Source of the DNA: Zhihengliuella sp.
GTDB taxonomy: Bacteria > Actinomycetota > Actinomycetes > Actinomycetales > Micrococcaceae
Assembly: GCF_031178195.1 (NCBI RefSeq)
Contig: NZ_JAPSJL010000008.1
Span: 95,809-159,808 of the forward strand
Length of the DNA: 64,000 nucleotides
Reading direction: 5' to 3'
Shown here piece after piece: positions 44,857 to 54,881 of the stretch. Both the position numbers and the translations under genes were made by a program. Below the pieces are notes generated by a model, which made no database searches, had not been told where the DNA came from, and worked only from the letters and a program-made list of their open reading frames with translations. The stretch's first letter is position 1, and every line of letters starts with the position of its first letter.

Positions 44857-46443
44857 GTGCTCCCTGACCCCGGCGTCGCCCCCGGCTCCGCCGCGGGACT
44901 GGAGGCGGCCGTCGTCGGCTCCGGCCCCAACGGCCTCGCCGCGGCCGTCACGCTGGCCCGCGCCGGCGCCCGGGTCACCGTCTACGAGGCGGCCCCCGCG
45001 ATCGGCGGCGCGGCCCGGACCGCCGTGCGCGACGTGCCGGGCGTGGGGGAGGTGCACTACGACGTCGGCTCCGCCGTCCACCCCACCGCCCTCGTCTCCG
45101 AGTTCCTCGCCGGGGTCGGGCTGACCGAGCGGGTCGAGTTCGCCCGCCCGGAGATCTCCTACGCCCACCCGCTGCCGACGGGCGGGGACACGGCCCGGGG
45201 CCGCGGCGGGACGGGGCCCGGCGGCTCCGGGGCGGCGGCCGGCCTGGCCTGGCGGGACCCGGACCGCACGCTGGCCGGACTCGCCGCCGCGGCGCCCGCC
45301 GAGGCGGACGCGTACCGCCGCATCGTCCTGCCGCTGGCCCGCCGGACGGAGGACCTCGCCCGGCTCCTGCTGCACCCGGTCCTGCCGCTGCCCGCCCTCG
45401 GCCCGCGCGGACGCGGCGCGACGACGGCCGCGCGCCTGGCGCTGGCCTCCGCGGCGCTCGCCGTCCCACCCCTGCACGGGGCCCTGACCCGCCGCGCGCC
45501 CGTGGTCGCCGCGATGCTGGCCGGGTTGCGCGCCCACCTGCCCGGCGGCGGGACCGGCCCCGGGGCGCAGGGGGCCGCGCTCCTCCTCGCCGCGCTGGCG
45601 CACGGCCAGGGATGGGCGATCCCGCGCGGCGGCTCGGGGGCCATCACGGGTGCGCTGGCCGCGGTCCTGGCCGAGGCCGGCGGACGGATCGAGCTCGGCC
45701 GCCGGATCGACGACCGGCGGGAGCTGCCCCAGCCCCTCGTCCTGTTCGACACCGCCCCGGAGGCCTTCGCCGCCGCGGTCCCGGGGCTGCCGGCGGCCGT
45801 GGAGCGCCGCCTGCTGGAGCGTCGGCGCGGACCCGGCGCCGCCGTCGTGCACTTCGTGACCGGTGCGCCCGTCCCGTGGGCCGACCCGCGCCTCGGCGCC
45901 GCCGGCACCCTGCACCTCGGCGGAGGCGCCGTGGAACTCGCGGCCTCCGAACGGGCGAGCCGGAGCCGCTTCCCGGCGGAGAACCCGTACGTGCTGTTGA
46001 GCCAGCCGTCCGTGGTCGACCCCGGCCGCGCCCCCGCCGGGCACCACGTGCTCTGGACATACACCCACGTCCCGCCGGGCGGTCCCGGGGCCGAGGCGGT
46101 GCGTGCCGCGGTGCAGGCGCAGATCGAGCGGCACGCCCCCGGGTTCGGCGCCACCGTGCTGGACGCGTGGGTCGAGGGCCCGGCCGACCTCGAGGCGGGC
46201 AACCCGAACTTGGTCGGCGGGGACATCGCCGGCGGCGCCGTCGACACGCGCGGGCTGCTCCTGCGCCCCGGATTCGGCCTCCGCTCGTCCCTCGGCGGCG
46301 CGCCCTGGCGCTCGCCGGCGGCCGGCGTCTACCTCTGCTCGGCGTCCACGCCGCCCGGTCCCGCGGTCCACGGGATGGCGGGCCACCTGGCCGCGCGGGC
46401 CGCCCTGGCCGACGCGCGTCTCCTCCGCAGGGCTGATCTTTGA
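44857..46443 (+). CDS. FAD-dependent oxidoreductase, phytoene-desaturase-like
   Basis: A 528-residue flavoprotein. The dinucleotide motif EAAVVGSGPNGLAAAVTLAR (16-35) is followed by VTVYEAAPAIGGAARTA and DVGSAVHPTAL. The C-terminus has GVYLCSASTPPGPAVHGMAG, the FAD-closing motif of the carotenoid desaturase/amine oxidase clan. GTG 44857 is chosen because GAGGAG lies just upstream; GTG 44803 would add 18 residues without a site. No crt genes are nearby, so carotenoid synthesis is not implied. Very high GC and many Ala/Gly/Pro loops. Confidence 0.8.
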   Translation: MLPDPGVAPGSAAGLEAAVVGSGPNGLAAAVTLARAGARVTVYEAAPAIGGAARTAVRDVPGVGEVHYDVGSAVHPTALVSEFLAGVGLTERVEFARPEISYAHPLPTGGDTARGRGGTGPGGSGAAAGLAWRDPDRTLAGLAAAAPAEADAYRRIVLPLARRTEDLARLLLHPVLPLPALGPRGRGATTAARLALASAALAVPPLHGALTRRAPVVAAMLAGLRAHLPGGGTGPGAQGAALLLAALAHGQGWAIPRGGSGAITGALAAVLAEAGGRIELGRRIDDRRELPQPLVLFDTAPEAFAAAVPGLPAAVERRLLERRRGPGAAVVHFVTGAPVPWADPRLGAAGTLHLGGGAVELAASERASRSRFPAENPYVLLSQPSVVDPGRAPAGHHVLWTYTHVPPGGPGAEAVRAAVQAQIERHAPGFGATVLDAWVEGPADLEAGNPNLVGGDIAGGAVDTRGLLLRPGFGLRSSLGGAPWRSPAAGVYLCSASTPPGPAVHGMAGHLAARAALADARLLRRADL

Positions 46444-46497
46444 GTCGAAGGGGCGCCATACGGCCGATTCCGTTCGCCGTTCGCGGCCGTAACACGC

Positions 46498-46601
46498 TAG
46501 CGTTGGAGAAACTGTTGCAGATGTCTCGGCCGGGTCGGGCCTGGAGACGCACAGTCCACAATCCGCGTTTGCCGGGGCAGAAACGAACGGCTGCCCCGGC
46601 A
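46498..46601 (+). promoter_or_regulatory. Leader of the two-component operon with hairpin
   Basis: A TAGCGT -10 candidate (46498-46503) is followed by a perfect 11-bp stem hairpin (46570-46580 with 46591-46601, loop of 10). It ends 37 bp before the sensor kinase start. No U-run follows, so it is a 5'-leader structure rather than a terminator. Confidence 0.45.
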
Positions 46602-46638
46602 GACGCCTCCTTCTGAAGCGGAAGACCGGGCGCGGACG

Positions 46639-48033
46639 ATGAGCCAGCCACAGGCCTACGATGCGGCCGACGTCAGCTTCGCCGAGCTGGCGGAGCGCCG
46701 CCGCGGGCCCCTGCTCCGCTTCCTGCGCCGGCATCCCCGCGGCACCGACGCACTGGTCGTCGCCTTCTACCTGGTCTCCGCGGGCATCCTGCTGACCCTG
46801 GCCGCCGGCCCCGTGCCGTGGCCGGCCCTCGGCTGCATCGTCCTCATCGCGGCCGCGCTCTGGTTCCGCCGCGCGGCCCCGTTCGCGGTGCTCGCGCTGG
46901 TCGCCGTCGCGACGCTCGCGCTCATGGTGGTGGACCCGTTCCACGGCATCTTCAGCCTGGGGCTCTGGCTGGCGCTCTACACGGCCGGGACCCAGTACAC
47001 CTGGTGGCGCACGGCCGCGATGGCCATCCTCATGAGCGCCGTCCAGGTGCTCATGACCGCCCTGTGGGTCCTGCCGCACCTCATGGACCGGCAGCACGAG
47101 CCGCATATGGACGTGCAGATCGGCAGCTTGCCGGACGCGATCCTGCTGACCTCGGCCCTCACGGTCTCCGCGAACCTCATCTCCGTCGGCCTCGGCGCGG
47201 CGGTCCGCAGCAGCCGGCTGCACCAGGCCGAGCTGGCGAACTGGGGCCTGCGCGTCCAGCGGCTGGCCCAGATCCACGAACGGAGCCGGATCGCCCGGGA
47301 GATGCACGACGTCGTCGCGCACTCGCTCTCCGTGATGATCGCCCTCTCCGACGGCGCGGCGGTGGTGGTCAGGCGCAGCCCCGACCGCGCGCAGGAGGTC
47401 CTCGGCGAGCTCTCCACCACGGGCCGGCGCGCCCTGCGGGACATGCGCCGGGTGATCGGCGTCCTCCGCGAGGGGTCCGCCCCGCTGGAGCCGCAGCCCG
47501 CCGGGGCGACGCTGAACCAGATGCTCGAGGGCTTCCGCGTGGCCGGACTGCCGCTGGAGTACAGCGCGTCCGGCTGCGAGCTCCCCGACGACGCCGGGCT
47601 GCGCCTGACCGTGCACCGGATCATCCAGGAGTCGCTCACCAACGTGCTGCGCCACGGCCGCGACGTCACCCGGGTGACGGTGGAGTGCGCGGTCGCCGGG
47701 CACCCGTCCGGCGGCCATGCGGTCCGGCTCCGCGTGCACGACGACGGCCGGCCGGCCGGGCGCGGCGAGCCCCGCGGGCCGGAGGGCCGGGCGGCCCCGG
47801 CCGGGGGGCCGGGCGCCCCGGACGGCTCCGCCGCGGACGCCGCCGGGAGGCCCGGCCGCGACGGCGGCCCGCCCGGATCGGGCCAGGGGCTGCGCGGCAT
47901 CGCCGAGCGCGTCGCCATCTACGACGGCACGTTCCGTGCGGGGCCGGACCCCGCCGGCGGGTGGAGCGTCGAAGCCGAACTCAGAGTCACCGCAGAAATA
48001 TGCCCAGGGGGGAATACGGAAGATGACCAGTGA
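46639..48033 (+). CDS. NarL-type sensor histidine kinase
   Basis: Membrane sensor of a two-component system. The 464-residue protein has a cytoplasmic start, about five hydrophobic segments (about 38-190) with little external sequence, then a HisKA_3 domain. The phospho-acceptor is His223 (REMHDVVAHSLSVMIALSDG). The ATPase domain has IIQESLTNVLRHG and GSGQGLRGIAERV. A Gly/Pro/Ala-rich insert (about 373-415) interrupts the ATPase domain between the N and G boxes. Signal unknown; the lack of a large external domain suggests a membrane or envelope cue. Its end overlaps the response regulator by 11 nt. Confidence 0.92.
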   Translation: MSQPQAYDAADVSFAELAERRRGPLLRFLRRHPRGTDALVVAFYLVSAGILLTLAAGPVPWPALGCIVLIAAALWFRRAAPFAVLALVAVATLALMVVDPFHGIFSLGLWLALYTAGTQYTWWRTAAMAILMSAVQVLMTALWVLPHLMDRQHEPHMDVQIGSLPDAILLTSALTVSANLISVGLGAAVRSSRLHQAELANWGLRVQRLAQIHERSRIAREMHDVVAHSLSVMIALSDGAAVVVRRSPDRAQEVLGELSTTGRRALRDMRRVIGVLREGSAPLEPQPAGATLNQMLEGFRVAGLPLEYSASGCELPDDAGLRLTVHRIIQESLTNVLRHGRDVTRVTVECAVAGHPSGGHAVRLRVHDDGRPAGRGEPRGPEGRAAPAGGPGAPDGSAADAAGRPGRDGGPPGSGQGLRGIAERVAIYDGTFRAGPDPAGGWSVEAELRVTAEICPGGNTEDDQ

Positions 48034-48685
48034 GATCAGCGTCCTGCTGGCGGACGACCAGCACCTGATCCGGATGGGCTTCTCGCTCATCCTCGACGGC
48101 GAGGAGGACCTGGCCGTGGTGGGCGAGGCGCCCGACGGCGCGGCCGCCGTGGAGGAGGCGATGCGGCTGCGCCCCGACGTCGTCCTGATGGATGTGCGGA
48201 TGCCCGTCCTCGACGGGATCGAGGCGACCCGGCGGATCACCTCGGCCCTGCCGGACACGCGCGTGATCATCCTGACCACCTTCGGCCTCGACGAGTACGC
48301 GTACAGCGGGCTGGAGGCCGGGGCGTCGGCGTTCCTGCTCAAGGACGTGACCCCGCCGCAGCTCGTGGCCGCCGTGCGCGCCGCCGCGAACAGCGACGCG
48401 GTCGCCCCGCAGGAGACCAAGCGGCTGTTGGCCGAGTTCGGCCGCACCCGGGCCGAGGACCCGCTGCTGCAGGATCTGACCCGGCGCGAGCGCGAGGTGC
48501 TGGAGGCGATGGCCGAGGGGCTCTCCAACGCGGAGATCGCGCGGAAGTTCTTCGTCTCGGAGGCCACCGTGAAGACGCACGTGCGCCGGATCCTGACCAA
48601 GCTCCACCTGCGTGACCGGGTGCAGGCCGTGGTCTACGCGTACGAGACCGGCCTGGTGGTCCCCACCCAGGGCCTGGACTACTGA
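48023..48685 (+). CDS. NarL/LuxR family response regulator
   Basis: DNA-binding partner of the preceding kinase. The 220 residues have a receiver domain with acidic DD (11-12), phosphorylation Asp57 (LMDVRMP) and the Lys in AFLLKD. The C-terminal LuxR helix-turn-helix (LTRREREVLEAMAEGLSNAE then VSEATVKTHVRRILTKL) lies at about 152-205. ATG 48023 has GGAA upstream inside the kinase gene. Targets unknown; the adjacent small membrane protein gene may be one. Confidence 0.94.
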   Translation: MTSEISVLLADDQHLIRMGFSLILDGEEDLAVVGEAPDGAAAVEEAMRLRPDVVLMDVRMPVLDGIEATRRITSALPDTRVIILTTFGLDEYAYSGLEAGASAFLLKDVTPPQLVAAVRAAANSDAVAPQETKRLLAEFGRTRAEDPLLQDLTRREREVLEAMAEGLSNAEIARKFFVSEATVKTHVRRILTKLHLRDRVQAVVYAYETGLVVPTQGLDY

Positions 48686-48695
48686 GGCGGCCGGC

Positions 48696-48857
48696 GTGAA
48701 CATCGAATTCCTGCGCAGCCCCTGGTTCCTGCTCGCCGTGCTGCTGCTCGCGACGGGCGCCTTCCTGCTCACCGCCACCGCCTGGAACGTGGCCGGGTGG
48801 GCCCTGGTGGTGGTCGGCCTCGCCGCCGTCGGGTTCGCCCGCTACCGGCAGGGCTGA
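48696..48857 (+). CDS. Small two-helix membrane protein
   Basis: A 53-residue protein starting VNIEFLRSPWFLLAVLLLAT, with helices at about 9-28 and 32-47 and a basic end (RYRQG). GTG start with GAGGCGG upstream, 10 bp after the response regulator stop. It may be the third gene of the two-component operon, possibly an accessory or target. Family not recognised. Confidence 0.65.
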   Translation: MNIEFLRSPWFLLAVLLLATGAFLLTATAWNVAGWALVVVGLAAVGFARYRQG

Positions 48858-48920
48858 CCTCCGGTCGGTAGGATCGGCTCCCAAGGACCTGAAACGAACG
48901 CTTGAGGAAGAGGAACCACC

Positions 48921-50270
48921 GTGGTCGACCAGCAAGCACTCAACGCCGCCCGGGACGTCGAGCCCACCGCGCTCGACCACGTCGAGGACCTCGCCGCGTT
49001 CGTCGCCGCGTCACCGTCCAGCTACCACGCCGCCGCGGAGGGCGCCCGCCGGCTGGCCGCCGCCGGCTTCACCGGTCTGGACGAGGCGGCGGACTGGCCA
49101 GCCCCCCCGGGTCGCTACTTCGTGGTGCGCGACGGCGCGCTCGTCGCCTGGGTGACCCCCGAGGACGCCGGGCCGCGGACCGGCTTCCATCTGCTGGGGT
49201 CCCACACCGACTCGCCCTCGTTCAAGCTCAAGCCGCGCCCGACCACCGGCGCGCACGGTTGGCTGCAGGCCGGCGTCGAGGTCTACGGCGGGCCGCTGCT
49301 GAACTCGTGGCTGGACCGCGAACTCCTGCTGGCCGGCCGGCTGGTGCTGCGCGACGGCACCGAGGTCCTGACCCGGACCGACCCGCTGCTGCGCTTCCCG
49401 CAGCTCGCCATCCACCTGGACCGCCAGGTCAACGAGGGCCTGACGCTGGACAAGCAGCGCCACATGAACCCGGTCTGGGGGACCGGGGCGCCGGCGCAGG
49501 AGGACCTGCTCGGGGTGCTCGCCGCGGCGGCGGGCGTCGCCGCCGCGGACATCGGCGGGTACGACGTCGTGGTCGCCGACTCCCAGGCCGGCGCGGTGTT
49601 CGGGCACGAGCAGGCGTTCTTCGCCTGCGGGCGACTGGACAACCTCTCCTCGATGCACGCGTCGTTGGTGGCGCTGATCGAGCATGCCGAGTCCTTCGCC
49701 GGGGCCGCGGCCGAGGGCGCGGGGGAGCCCGGCGGGGGCCGGCGGATCGCCATGCTCGCGGCCTTCGACCACGAGGAGATCGGCTCGGCCTCCCGCTCCG
49801 GGGCGTCCGGGCCCTTCCTGCAGGAGGTGCTGGAGCGTGTCTCGGGAGGGCTCGGCGCGACCGCGGCCGACCGCTACCGGGCGTACGCGGACTCCGTCTG
49901 CATCTCGGCGGACGCGGGCCACTCGATCCATCCGAACTACCCGGAGCGCCACGACCCCGCGAACCAGCCGCTCCTCGGGGCGGGCCCGCTGCTGAAGATC
50001 AACGCGAACCAGCGCTACGCGACCGACGGGGTCGGCGCGGCCCTGTGGGCCCGGCTGTGCGGGGAGACCGGCGTCCCGTACCAGGAGTTCGTCTCGAACA
50101 ACGTCATGCCGTGCGGCTCCACGATCGGCCCGCTCACGGCCACACGTCTCGGGATCCGGACGGTCGACGTCGGCATCCCGCTGCTCTCCATGCACTCGGC
50201 CCGCGAGCTGTGCGGCGTCGCCGACCCGTGGCGCCTGGCCCGGGTCGCGGCCGGCTTCTTCGCCGCCTGA
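48921..50270 (+). CDS. M18 family aminopeptidase
   Basis: Zinc-dependent cytosolic aminopeptidase, probably a dodecameric aspartyl aminopeptidase-like enzyme. The 449 residues show the metal-binding blocks LGSHTDSPSFKLKP (about 91-104), AAFDHEEIGSASRSG (about 278-292) and MHSARELCGVAD (about 424-435). GRLDNLSSMHASL lies between. GTG start with GAGGAAGAGG upstream; a TAGGAT -10 lies at 48869-48874. Monocistronic between the two-component operon and rpf. Confidence 0.93.
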   Translation: MVDQQALNAARDVEPTALDHVEDLAAFVAASPSSYHAAAEGARRLAAAGFTGLDEAADWPAPPGRYFVVRDGALVAWVTPEDAGPRTGFHLLGSHTDSPSFKLKPRPTTGAHGWLQAGVEVYGGPLLNSWLDRELLLAGRLVLRDGTEVLTRTDPLLRFPQLAIHLDRQVNEGLTLDKQRHMNPVWGTGAPAQEDLLGVLAAAAGVAAADIGGYDVVVADSQAGAVFGHEQAFFACGRLDNLSSMHASLVALIEHAESFAGAAAEGAGEPGGGRRIAMLAAFDHEEIGSASRSGASGPFLQEVLERVSGGLGATAADRYRAYADSVCISADAGHSIHPNYPERHDPANQPLLGAGPLLKINANQRYATDGVGAALWARLCGETGVPYQEFVSNNVMPCGSTIGPLTATRLGIRTVDVGIPLLSMHSARELCGVADPWRLARVAAGFFAA

Positions 50271-51397
<1,127 letters not shown>

Positions 51398-51439
51398 TAC
51401 CGGCCGATCGACCGACCGACTCCGTCGGGCGGGATCTCC

Positions 51440-51492
51440 GGGCAGGCCTGCCCGGTCCAGTGGCGGACCGCTTCCGAGCGGTCCGCCACTGG
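51440..51492 (+). terminator. rpf terminator (two hairpins)
   Basis: A palindrome GGGCAGGCCTGCCC (51440-51453) is followed by a perfect 16-bp stem with TCCG loop (51457-51472 with 51477-51492). Confidence 0.8.
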
Positions 51493-51604
51493 CGTGTCCG
51501 GGCGCCGCGCCGCCGTCGCGCTGTGCGCTGACGACGGCGTCGCGGCCGCCGGCACTGTTGTCCACACCTCACGCCGTCCGTCCCGGCGACGCCCTCGCGT
51601 CCGG

Positions 51605-51721
51605 TAGGATGGTGGAGGTTGTTTTTGCCCGCCCGCACATCGGGCGCGGCGTCCGACCAACGCAAAGAACCTCCTGTTACGGAGAGACCGTGACCGTTTA
51701 GCCCAAAGGAGGTGGGTTCAC
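51605..51721 (+). promoter_or_regulatory. rpsF operon promoter and leader
   Basis: TAGGAT (51605-51610) is a likely -10 about 110 bp before rpsF. The leader ends with a strong AAAGGAGGTG site. Its last 40 nt (ACCGTGACCG... to the start) could fold as the S6:S18 autoregulatory motif known for rpsF leaders, but this was not verified. Confidence 0.45.
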
Positions 51722-52027
51722 ATGCGTAATTACGAACTTGCGGTGCTGATCGACCCTGAGGTCGATGAGCGTACCGTCGAGCCGACTCTCGAGAAGTTCC
51801 TGAATGTCGTTCGCAACGATGGTGGGACCATCGACAACGTCGACATCTGGGGCCGTCGCCGCATGGCTTACGAGATCCAGAAGAAGTCGGAGGCCATCTA
51901 CGCCTTCGTCAAGTTCACGGCAACCCCGGCGACCTCCGCGGAGCTCGACCGCCAGCTGTCTCTGAACGAGAACATCCTGCGCGTCAAGATCTTCCGTCCG
52001 GAAGAGCCGAAGGCCGAAGCGAAGTAA
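51722..52027 (+). CDS. rpsF: 30S ribosomal protein S6
   Basis: A 101-residue S6 with [40 protein letters not shown] and a C-terminal [12 protein letters not shown] segment. Pairs with S18 in the 30S platform. First gene of rpsF-ssb-rpsR-rplI. Confidence 0.98.
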   Translation: MRNYELAVLIDPEVDERTVEPTLEKFLNVVRNDGGTIDNVDIWGRRRMAYEIQKKSEAIYAFVKFTATPATSAELDRQLSLNENILRVKIFRPEEPKAEAK

Positions 52028-52072
52028 TTCGCCTCGAGTCCGCATCAGAAGAACCGATAGTCAGGAGACGTC

Positions 52073-52681
52073 ATGGCAGGCGAAACCGTGATCACGGTCG
52101 TCGGTAACCTCACCGGCGACCCGGAACTGCGTTTCACTCCGTCGGGTTCCGCGGTGGCGAACTTCACCATCGCCTCCACCCCGCGGACGTTCGACCGGCA
52201 GACCAACGAGTGGAAGGACGGCGAGACGCTGTTCCTCCGCGGATCGGTCTGGCGCGAGGCCGCTGAGAACGTCGCCGAGACGCTGACCAAGGGCATGCGC
52301 GTCATCGCCCAGGGCCGGCTGAAGTCGCGTTCTTTTGACACCAAGGAAGGCGAGCGGCGCACCGTCATGGAGCTGGATGTCGACGAGATCGGCCCCTCCC
52401 TGCGCTACGCCTCGGCCAAGGTCACCCGCACCCAGCGCAACGCTGGCGGCAACCAGGGCGGCTTCGGCGGCGGCAACCAGCAGCAGGGCGGCTTCGGCGG
52501 GAACCAGGGCGGCGGCTTCGGCGGCGACTCCGGTTTCGGCGGCGGCACGGCTGCACCGGCCGGTGGCAATGGCGGCGGCTGGGCAGCTCCCGGCGCCGAC
52601 AGCAACCCGTGGTCCACTCCGTCCGGCGGCAACGCCTCCGGTGGCGGCTGGGGCCCGGGCAGCGACGAACCGCCTTTCTAA
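52073..52681 (+). CDS. ssb: Single-stranded DNA-binding protein
   Basis: A 202-residue SSB protecting ssDNA in replication and repair. The OB fold (1-110) starts [21 protein letters not shown] Gly/Gln/Asn-rich linker with repeated GGFGG units follows (about 125-165), and the acidic protein-interaction tip is DEPPF. AGGAG before ATG. Located between rpsF and rpsR as usual. Confidence 0.97.
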   Translation: MAGETVITVVGNLTGDPELRFTPSGSAVANFTIASTPRTFDRQTNEWKDGETLFLRGSVWREAAENVAETLTKGMRVIAQGRLKSRSFDTKEGERRTVMELDVDEIGPSLRYASAKVTRTQRNAGGNQGGFGGGNQQQGGFGGNQGGGFGGDSGFGGGTAAPAGGNGGGWAAPGADSNPWSTPSGGNASGGGWGPGSDEPPF

Positions 52682-52744
52682 ACACTCACTATTCACCATC
52701 CCGCAGAAGACTCTGCGGGCTCCATAGAAAAAAGGAGCTCCACG

Positions 52745-52984
52745 ATGGCTAAGGCTGATATCCGTAAGCCCAAACCAAAGTCCAACCCCTTGAAGGCCGC
52801 TGACATCACCGTCATCGACTACAAGGACGTCGCACTGCTGCGCAAGTTCATCTCCGATCGCGGCAAGATCCGTGCTCGTCGGGTGACCGGCGTGAGCGTT
52901 CAGGAGCAGCGCAAGATCGCGCAGGCCATCAAGAACGCCCGCGAGATCGCCCTGCTGCCCTACTCCGGCGCTGGCCGCGGCTAA
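52745..52984 (+). CDS. rpsR: 30S ribosomal protein S18
   Basis: A 79-residue S18 with [20 protein letters not shown] and [20 protein letters not shown], the universal core. No CXXC zinc motif at the N-terminus. AAAAGGAG site. In operon with ssb and rplI. Confidence 0.97.
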   Translation: MAKADIRKPKPKSNPLKAADITVIDYKDVALLRKFISDRGKIRARRVTGVSVQEQRKIAQAIKNAREIALLPYSGAGRG

Positions 52985-53001
52985 GGGAAGGGACCCACAA
53001 C

Positions 53002-53463
53002 ATGGCAAAGCTCATTTTGACCCACGAAGTGACCGGTCTCGGCACCGCAGGCGACATCGTCGAGGTGAAGAACGGTTACGCCCGTAACTACCTTCTGCCG
53101 CGCGGTTTCGCCGTCACCTGGTCCAAGGGTGGCGAGAAGCAGGTCGAGTCCATCCAGGCCGCTCGCGAGGCTCGCGCCGTCGCGTCGCTGGAGGAGGCCA
53201 AGGAGCTGGCTGCGAAGCTGGCCTCCAAGCCGGTGAAGGTCCAGGTGAAGACCGGCGAGTCCGGCCGCCTGTTCGGCACCGTCAAGGTCGACGACATCGC
53301 GAAGGCCGTCGAGGCCGCTGGCCTCGGCTCCATCGACAAGCGCAAGGTCGAACTGCCGGAGCACATCAAGTCCACCGGTAACTTCGAGGCCACCGTGCGC
53401 CTGCACGAGGACGTCTCGGCGACCATCGCCCTGCAGGTCGTCCCGGCGGCCAAGAAGAAGTAG
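53002..53463 (+). CDS. rplI: 50S ribosomal protein L9
   Basis: A 153-residue L9 with the N-domain signature [21 protein letters not shown] connecting helix and the C-domain ([39 protein letters not shown]) follow. The last gene of the operon, followed by a strong terminator. Confidence 0.97.
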   Translation: MAKLILTHEVTGLGTAGDIVEVKNGYARNYLLPRGFAVTWSKGGEKQVESIQAAREARAVASLEEAKELAAKLASKPVKVQVKTGESGRLFGTVKVDDIAKAVEAAGLGSIDKRKVELPEHIKSTGNFEATVRLHEDVSATIALQVVPAAKKK

Positions 53464-53515
53464 TCCCGCGCGGCACCAGCCGCACGGTTGCTTCAGCGCG
53501 GCGACAGCGCGCATC

Positions 53516-53553
53516 GACGAGGCCCCACCCCTTCGCGGGGGTGGGGCCTCGTC
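53516..53553 (+). terminator. rplI operon terminator
   Basis: A perfect 16-bp stem (53516-53531 with 53538-53553), loop TTCGCG. Confidence 0.88.
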
Positions 53554-53590
53554 GCGTCGGGGGTGCCGGCGTCGCGTCGGGGGTGCCGGC
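53551..53590. repeat. Tandem 20-bp direct repeat
   Basis: GTCGCGTCGGGGGTGCCGGC occurs twice in a row (53551-53570 and 53571-53590), starting in the last bases of the rplI terminator. Confidence 0.9.
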
Positions 53591-53632
53591 ATCGATGCAT
53601 CGTAGTGTCGGCCTCGAGGCCGAGGGGCCGGG

Positions 53633-53986
53633 TCAGCGTCGGCGACGCGTCGCCAGCCACGCGAGGACCCAGCCGGCCTCCACGGCGGCATCGGCCAGAT
53701 AGATCCGGCGGATGCGGCCGGACGAGCCGTAGAAGAGATCCACCAGACCGTAGGCCAGCGCGGAGCCCACGCCGAGGCGACGGGCCGTGCGGCGTCCCTC
53801 CTCGGTCGGCGTCGAGCGCAGGAGGGCGTAGCCGACGGCGATCGAGAATCCCGCGACCGTCTGGACGAGCCAGCGATCGGCCTTCGGGCCGGTGACTGCC
53901 ACGAAGCTGCGGTAGTGGACCAGCGGCCACAGCCCCGCCGCCAGATCGAAGAGCCCGTGCGCCGTGGACAGTCGCCTCCACGCCAT
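53633..53986 (-). CDS. Small polytopic membrane protein, unknown
   Basis: A 117-residue hydrophobic protein with three or four helices; start ATG 53986 with GGGAGG upstream. The sequence reads MAWRRLSTAHGLFDLAAGLW, then VAVTGPKADRWLVQTVAGFS, a short Arg-rich loop, and DLFYGSSGRIRRIYLADAAV, ending in an Arg tract. The GPKADRWLV segment and size recall uncharacterised actinobacterial membrane proteins. It converges on the rplI operon. Confidence 0.7.
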   Translation of the reverse strand: MAWRRLSTAHGLFDLAAGLWPLVHYRSFVAVTGPKADRWLVQTVAGFSIAVGYALLRSTPTEEGRRTARRLGVGSALAYGLVDLFYGSSGRIRRIYLADAAVEAGWVLAWLATRRRR

Positions 53987-54170
53987 GCGTTCCCGCCTCC
54001 CCACTCGTTCCCCGGTCCCGGTCGGTTCCGGTTGCGGCTACCCTAGCGCGCGGCCCCCGCGAGCGATACGGGCACGCTCCTCGGGCCCGGCCGCCCCCGT
54101 GTGTCCCCGGCTTGCGAAATGTTGCGTCCGCCGTTGTCACAGAGGCGTCCCCGCACGTAACGTGGGGAGC

Positions 54171-54300
54171 GAATCAAGAGATTCAACGTCAAGCCCTGGC
54201 TCGTTGAACGGCAACCCTCCCTTTGCGGTAGTGGGGTGCTCCAGGTGATGATTCGGCCTTCCGGAACACGCCGGTGGGCAAGTACCGCGTCGCGGCCCGG
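54171..54300 (+). ncRNA. SAM-IV riboswitch
   Basis: The conserved SAM-IV core is present: AACGTCAAGCCCTGGCTCG (54185-54203), CGGCAACCCTCC (54209-54220), GTGGGGTGCTCCAGGTGATG (54231-54250). Closing helix P1 is GAATCA (54171-54176) with TGATTC (54249-54254). The 3' extension (GGGCAAGTACCGCG...GCGGCCCG, about 54276-54300) fits the extra SAM-IV helices. Downstream, GCCAC and GTGGC (54320s-54340s) can pair around the ribosome site of the flavin reductase, so control is likely translational. It senses S-adenosylmethionine and would lower expression when SAM is abundant. Confidence 0.88.
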
Positions 54301-54341
54301 CTTCCTCCGCCGGGTGGGCGCCACGACCACAGGCGGTGGCC

Positions 54342-54863
54342 ATGACTGCACCCGAACCCGACCTCTCGACCGACCTCTCCGCCGGCGCGCTCCGGCAGGC
54401 CTTCGCGCGTCACCCCTCCGGGCTGGCGGCGCTCTGCGCCGTCGTCGACGGCGAGCCGCAGGGCATCGTGGCCTCCTCCTTCACCGTCGGCGTCTCCCTC
54501 GATCCGCCGCTGGTCCTGTTCGCGGTGCAGAAGGGCTCGCGCACCTGGCCGAGGATCCGCGGGGCGCTGCGCATCGGCGTCTCCGTCCTGGGGGCGACGC
54601 ACCACGACGTCTGCCGGCAGATCGCCGCGCGCGACGGCGACCGCTTCGCCGGCGTCCGGTTCGACACGAGCGACGCCGGGGCCCTCTTCCTGCACGATGC
54701 GGCGCTCTGGCTGGAGTGCAGCATCGACCAGGAGGTCGACGCCGGCGACCACGCGGTGGTCATCCTCCGGGTCCACCGCCACGCCACGCACGACGGGGCC
54801 CACCAGCCGCTCGTGTTCCACGACTCGGCCTTCGCCACGCTCGCCGCGCCCGCGTACGTCTGA
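54342..54863 (+). CDS. Flavin reductase family protein
   Basis: Reduces FMN or FAD with NAD(P)H, usually supplying a partner monooxygenase. The 173-residue protein is a single flavin-reductase-like split-barrel domain, with ALRQAFARHPSGLAALCAVV, EPQGIVASSFTVGVSLDPPL, a VQKGSRTWPRI loop and FLHDAALWLECSIDQEVDAG. Start ATG 54342; GTG 54336 would add two residues. The SAM-IV riboswitch upstream ties it to sulfur/methionine metabolism, suggesting help in desulfonation or a similar sulfur-scavenging reaction, although no monooxygenase gene is adjacent. Confidence 0.85.
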   Translation: MTAPEPDLSTDLSAGALRQAFARHPSGLAALCAVVDGEPQGIVASSFTVGVSLDPPLVLFAVQKGSRTWPRIRGALRIGVSVLGATHHDVCRQIAARDGDRFAGVRFDTSDAGALFLHDAALWLECSIDQEVDAGDHAVVILRVHRHATHDGAHQPLVFHDSAFATLAAPAYV

Positions 54864-54881
54864 CGCGGGCCACGCCGCCGG

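Noticed and set aside
44557..48600. A 1347-codon minus-strand open frame opposite the oxidoreductase, kinase and regulator genes
   Set aside because: Antisense to clearly identified genes, Arg/Gly/Pro-rich shadow translation, no motif.
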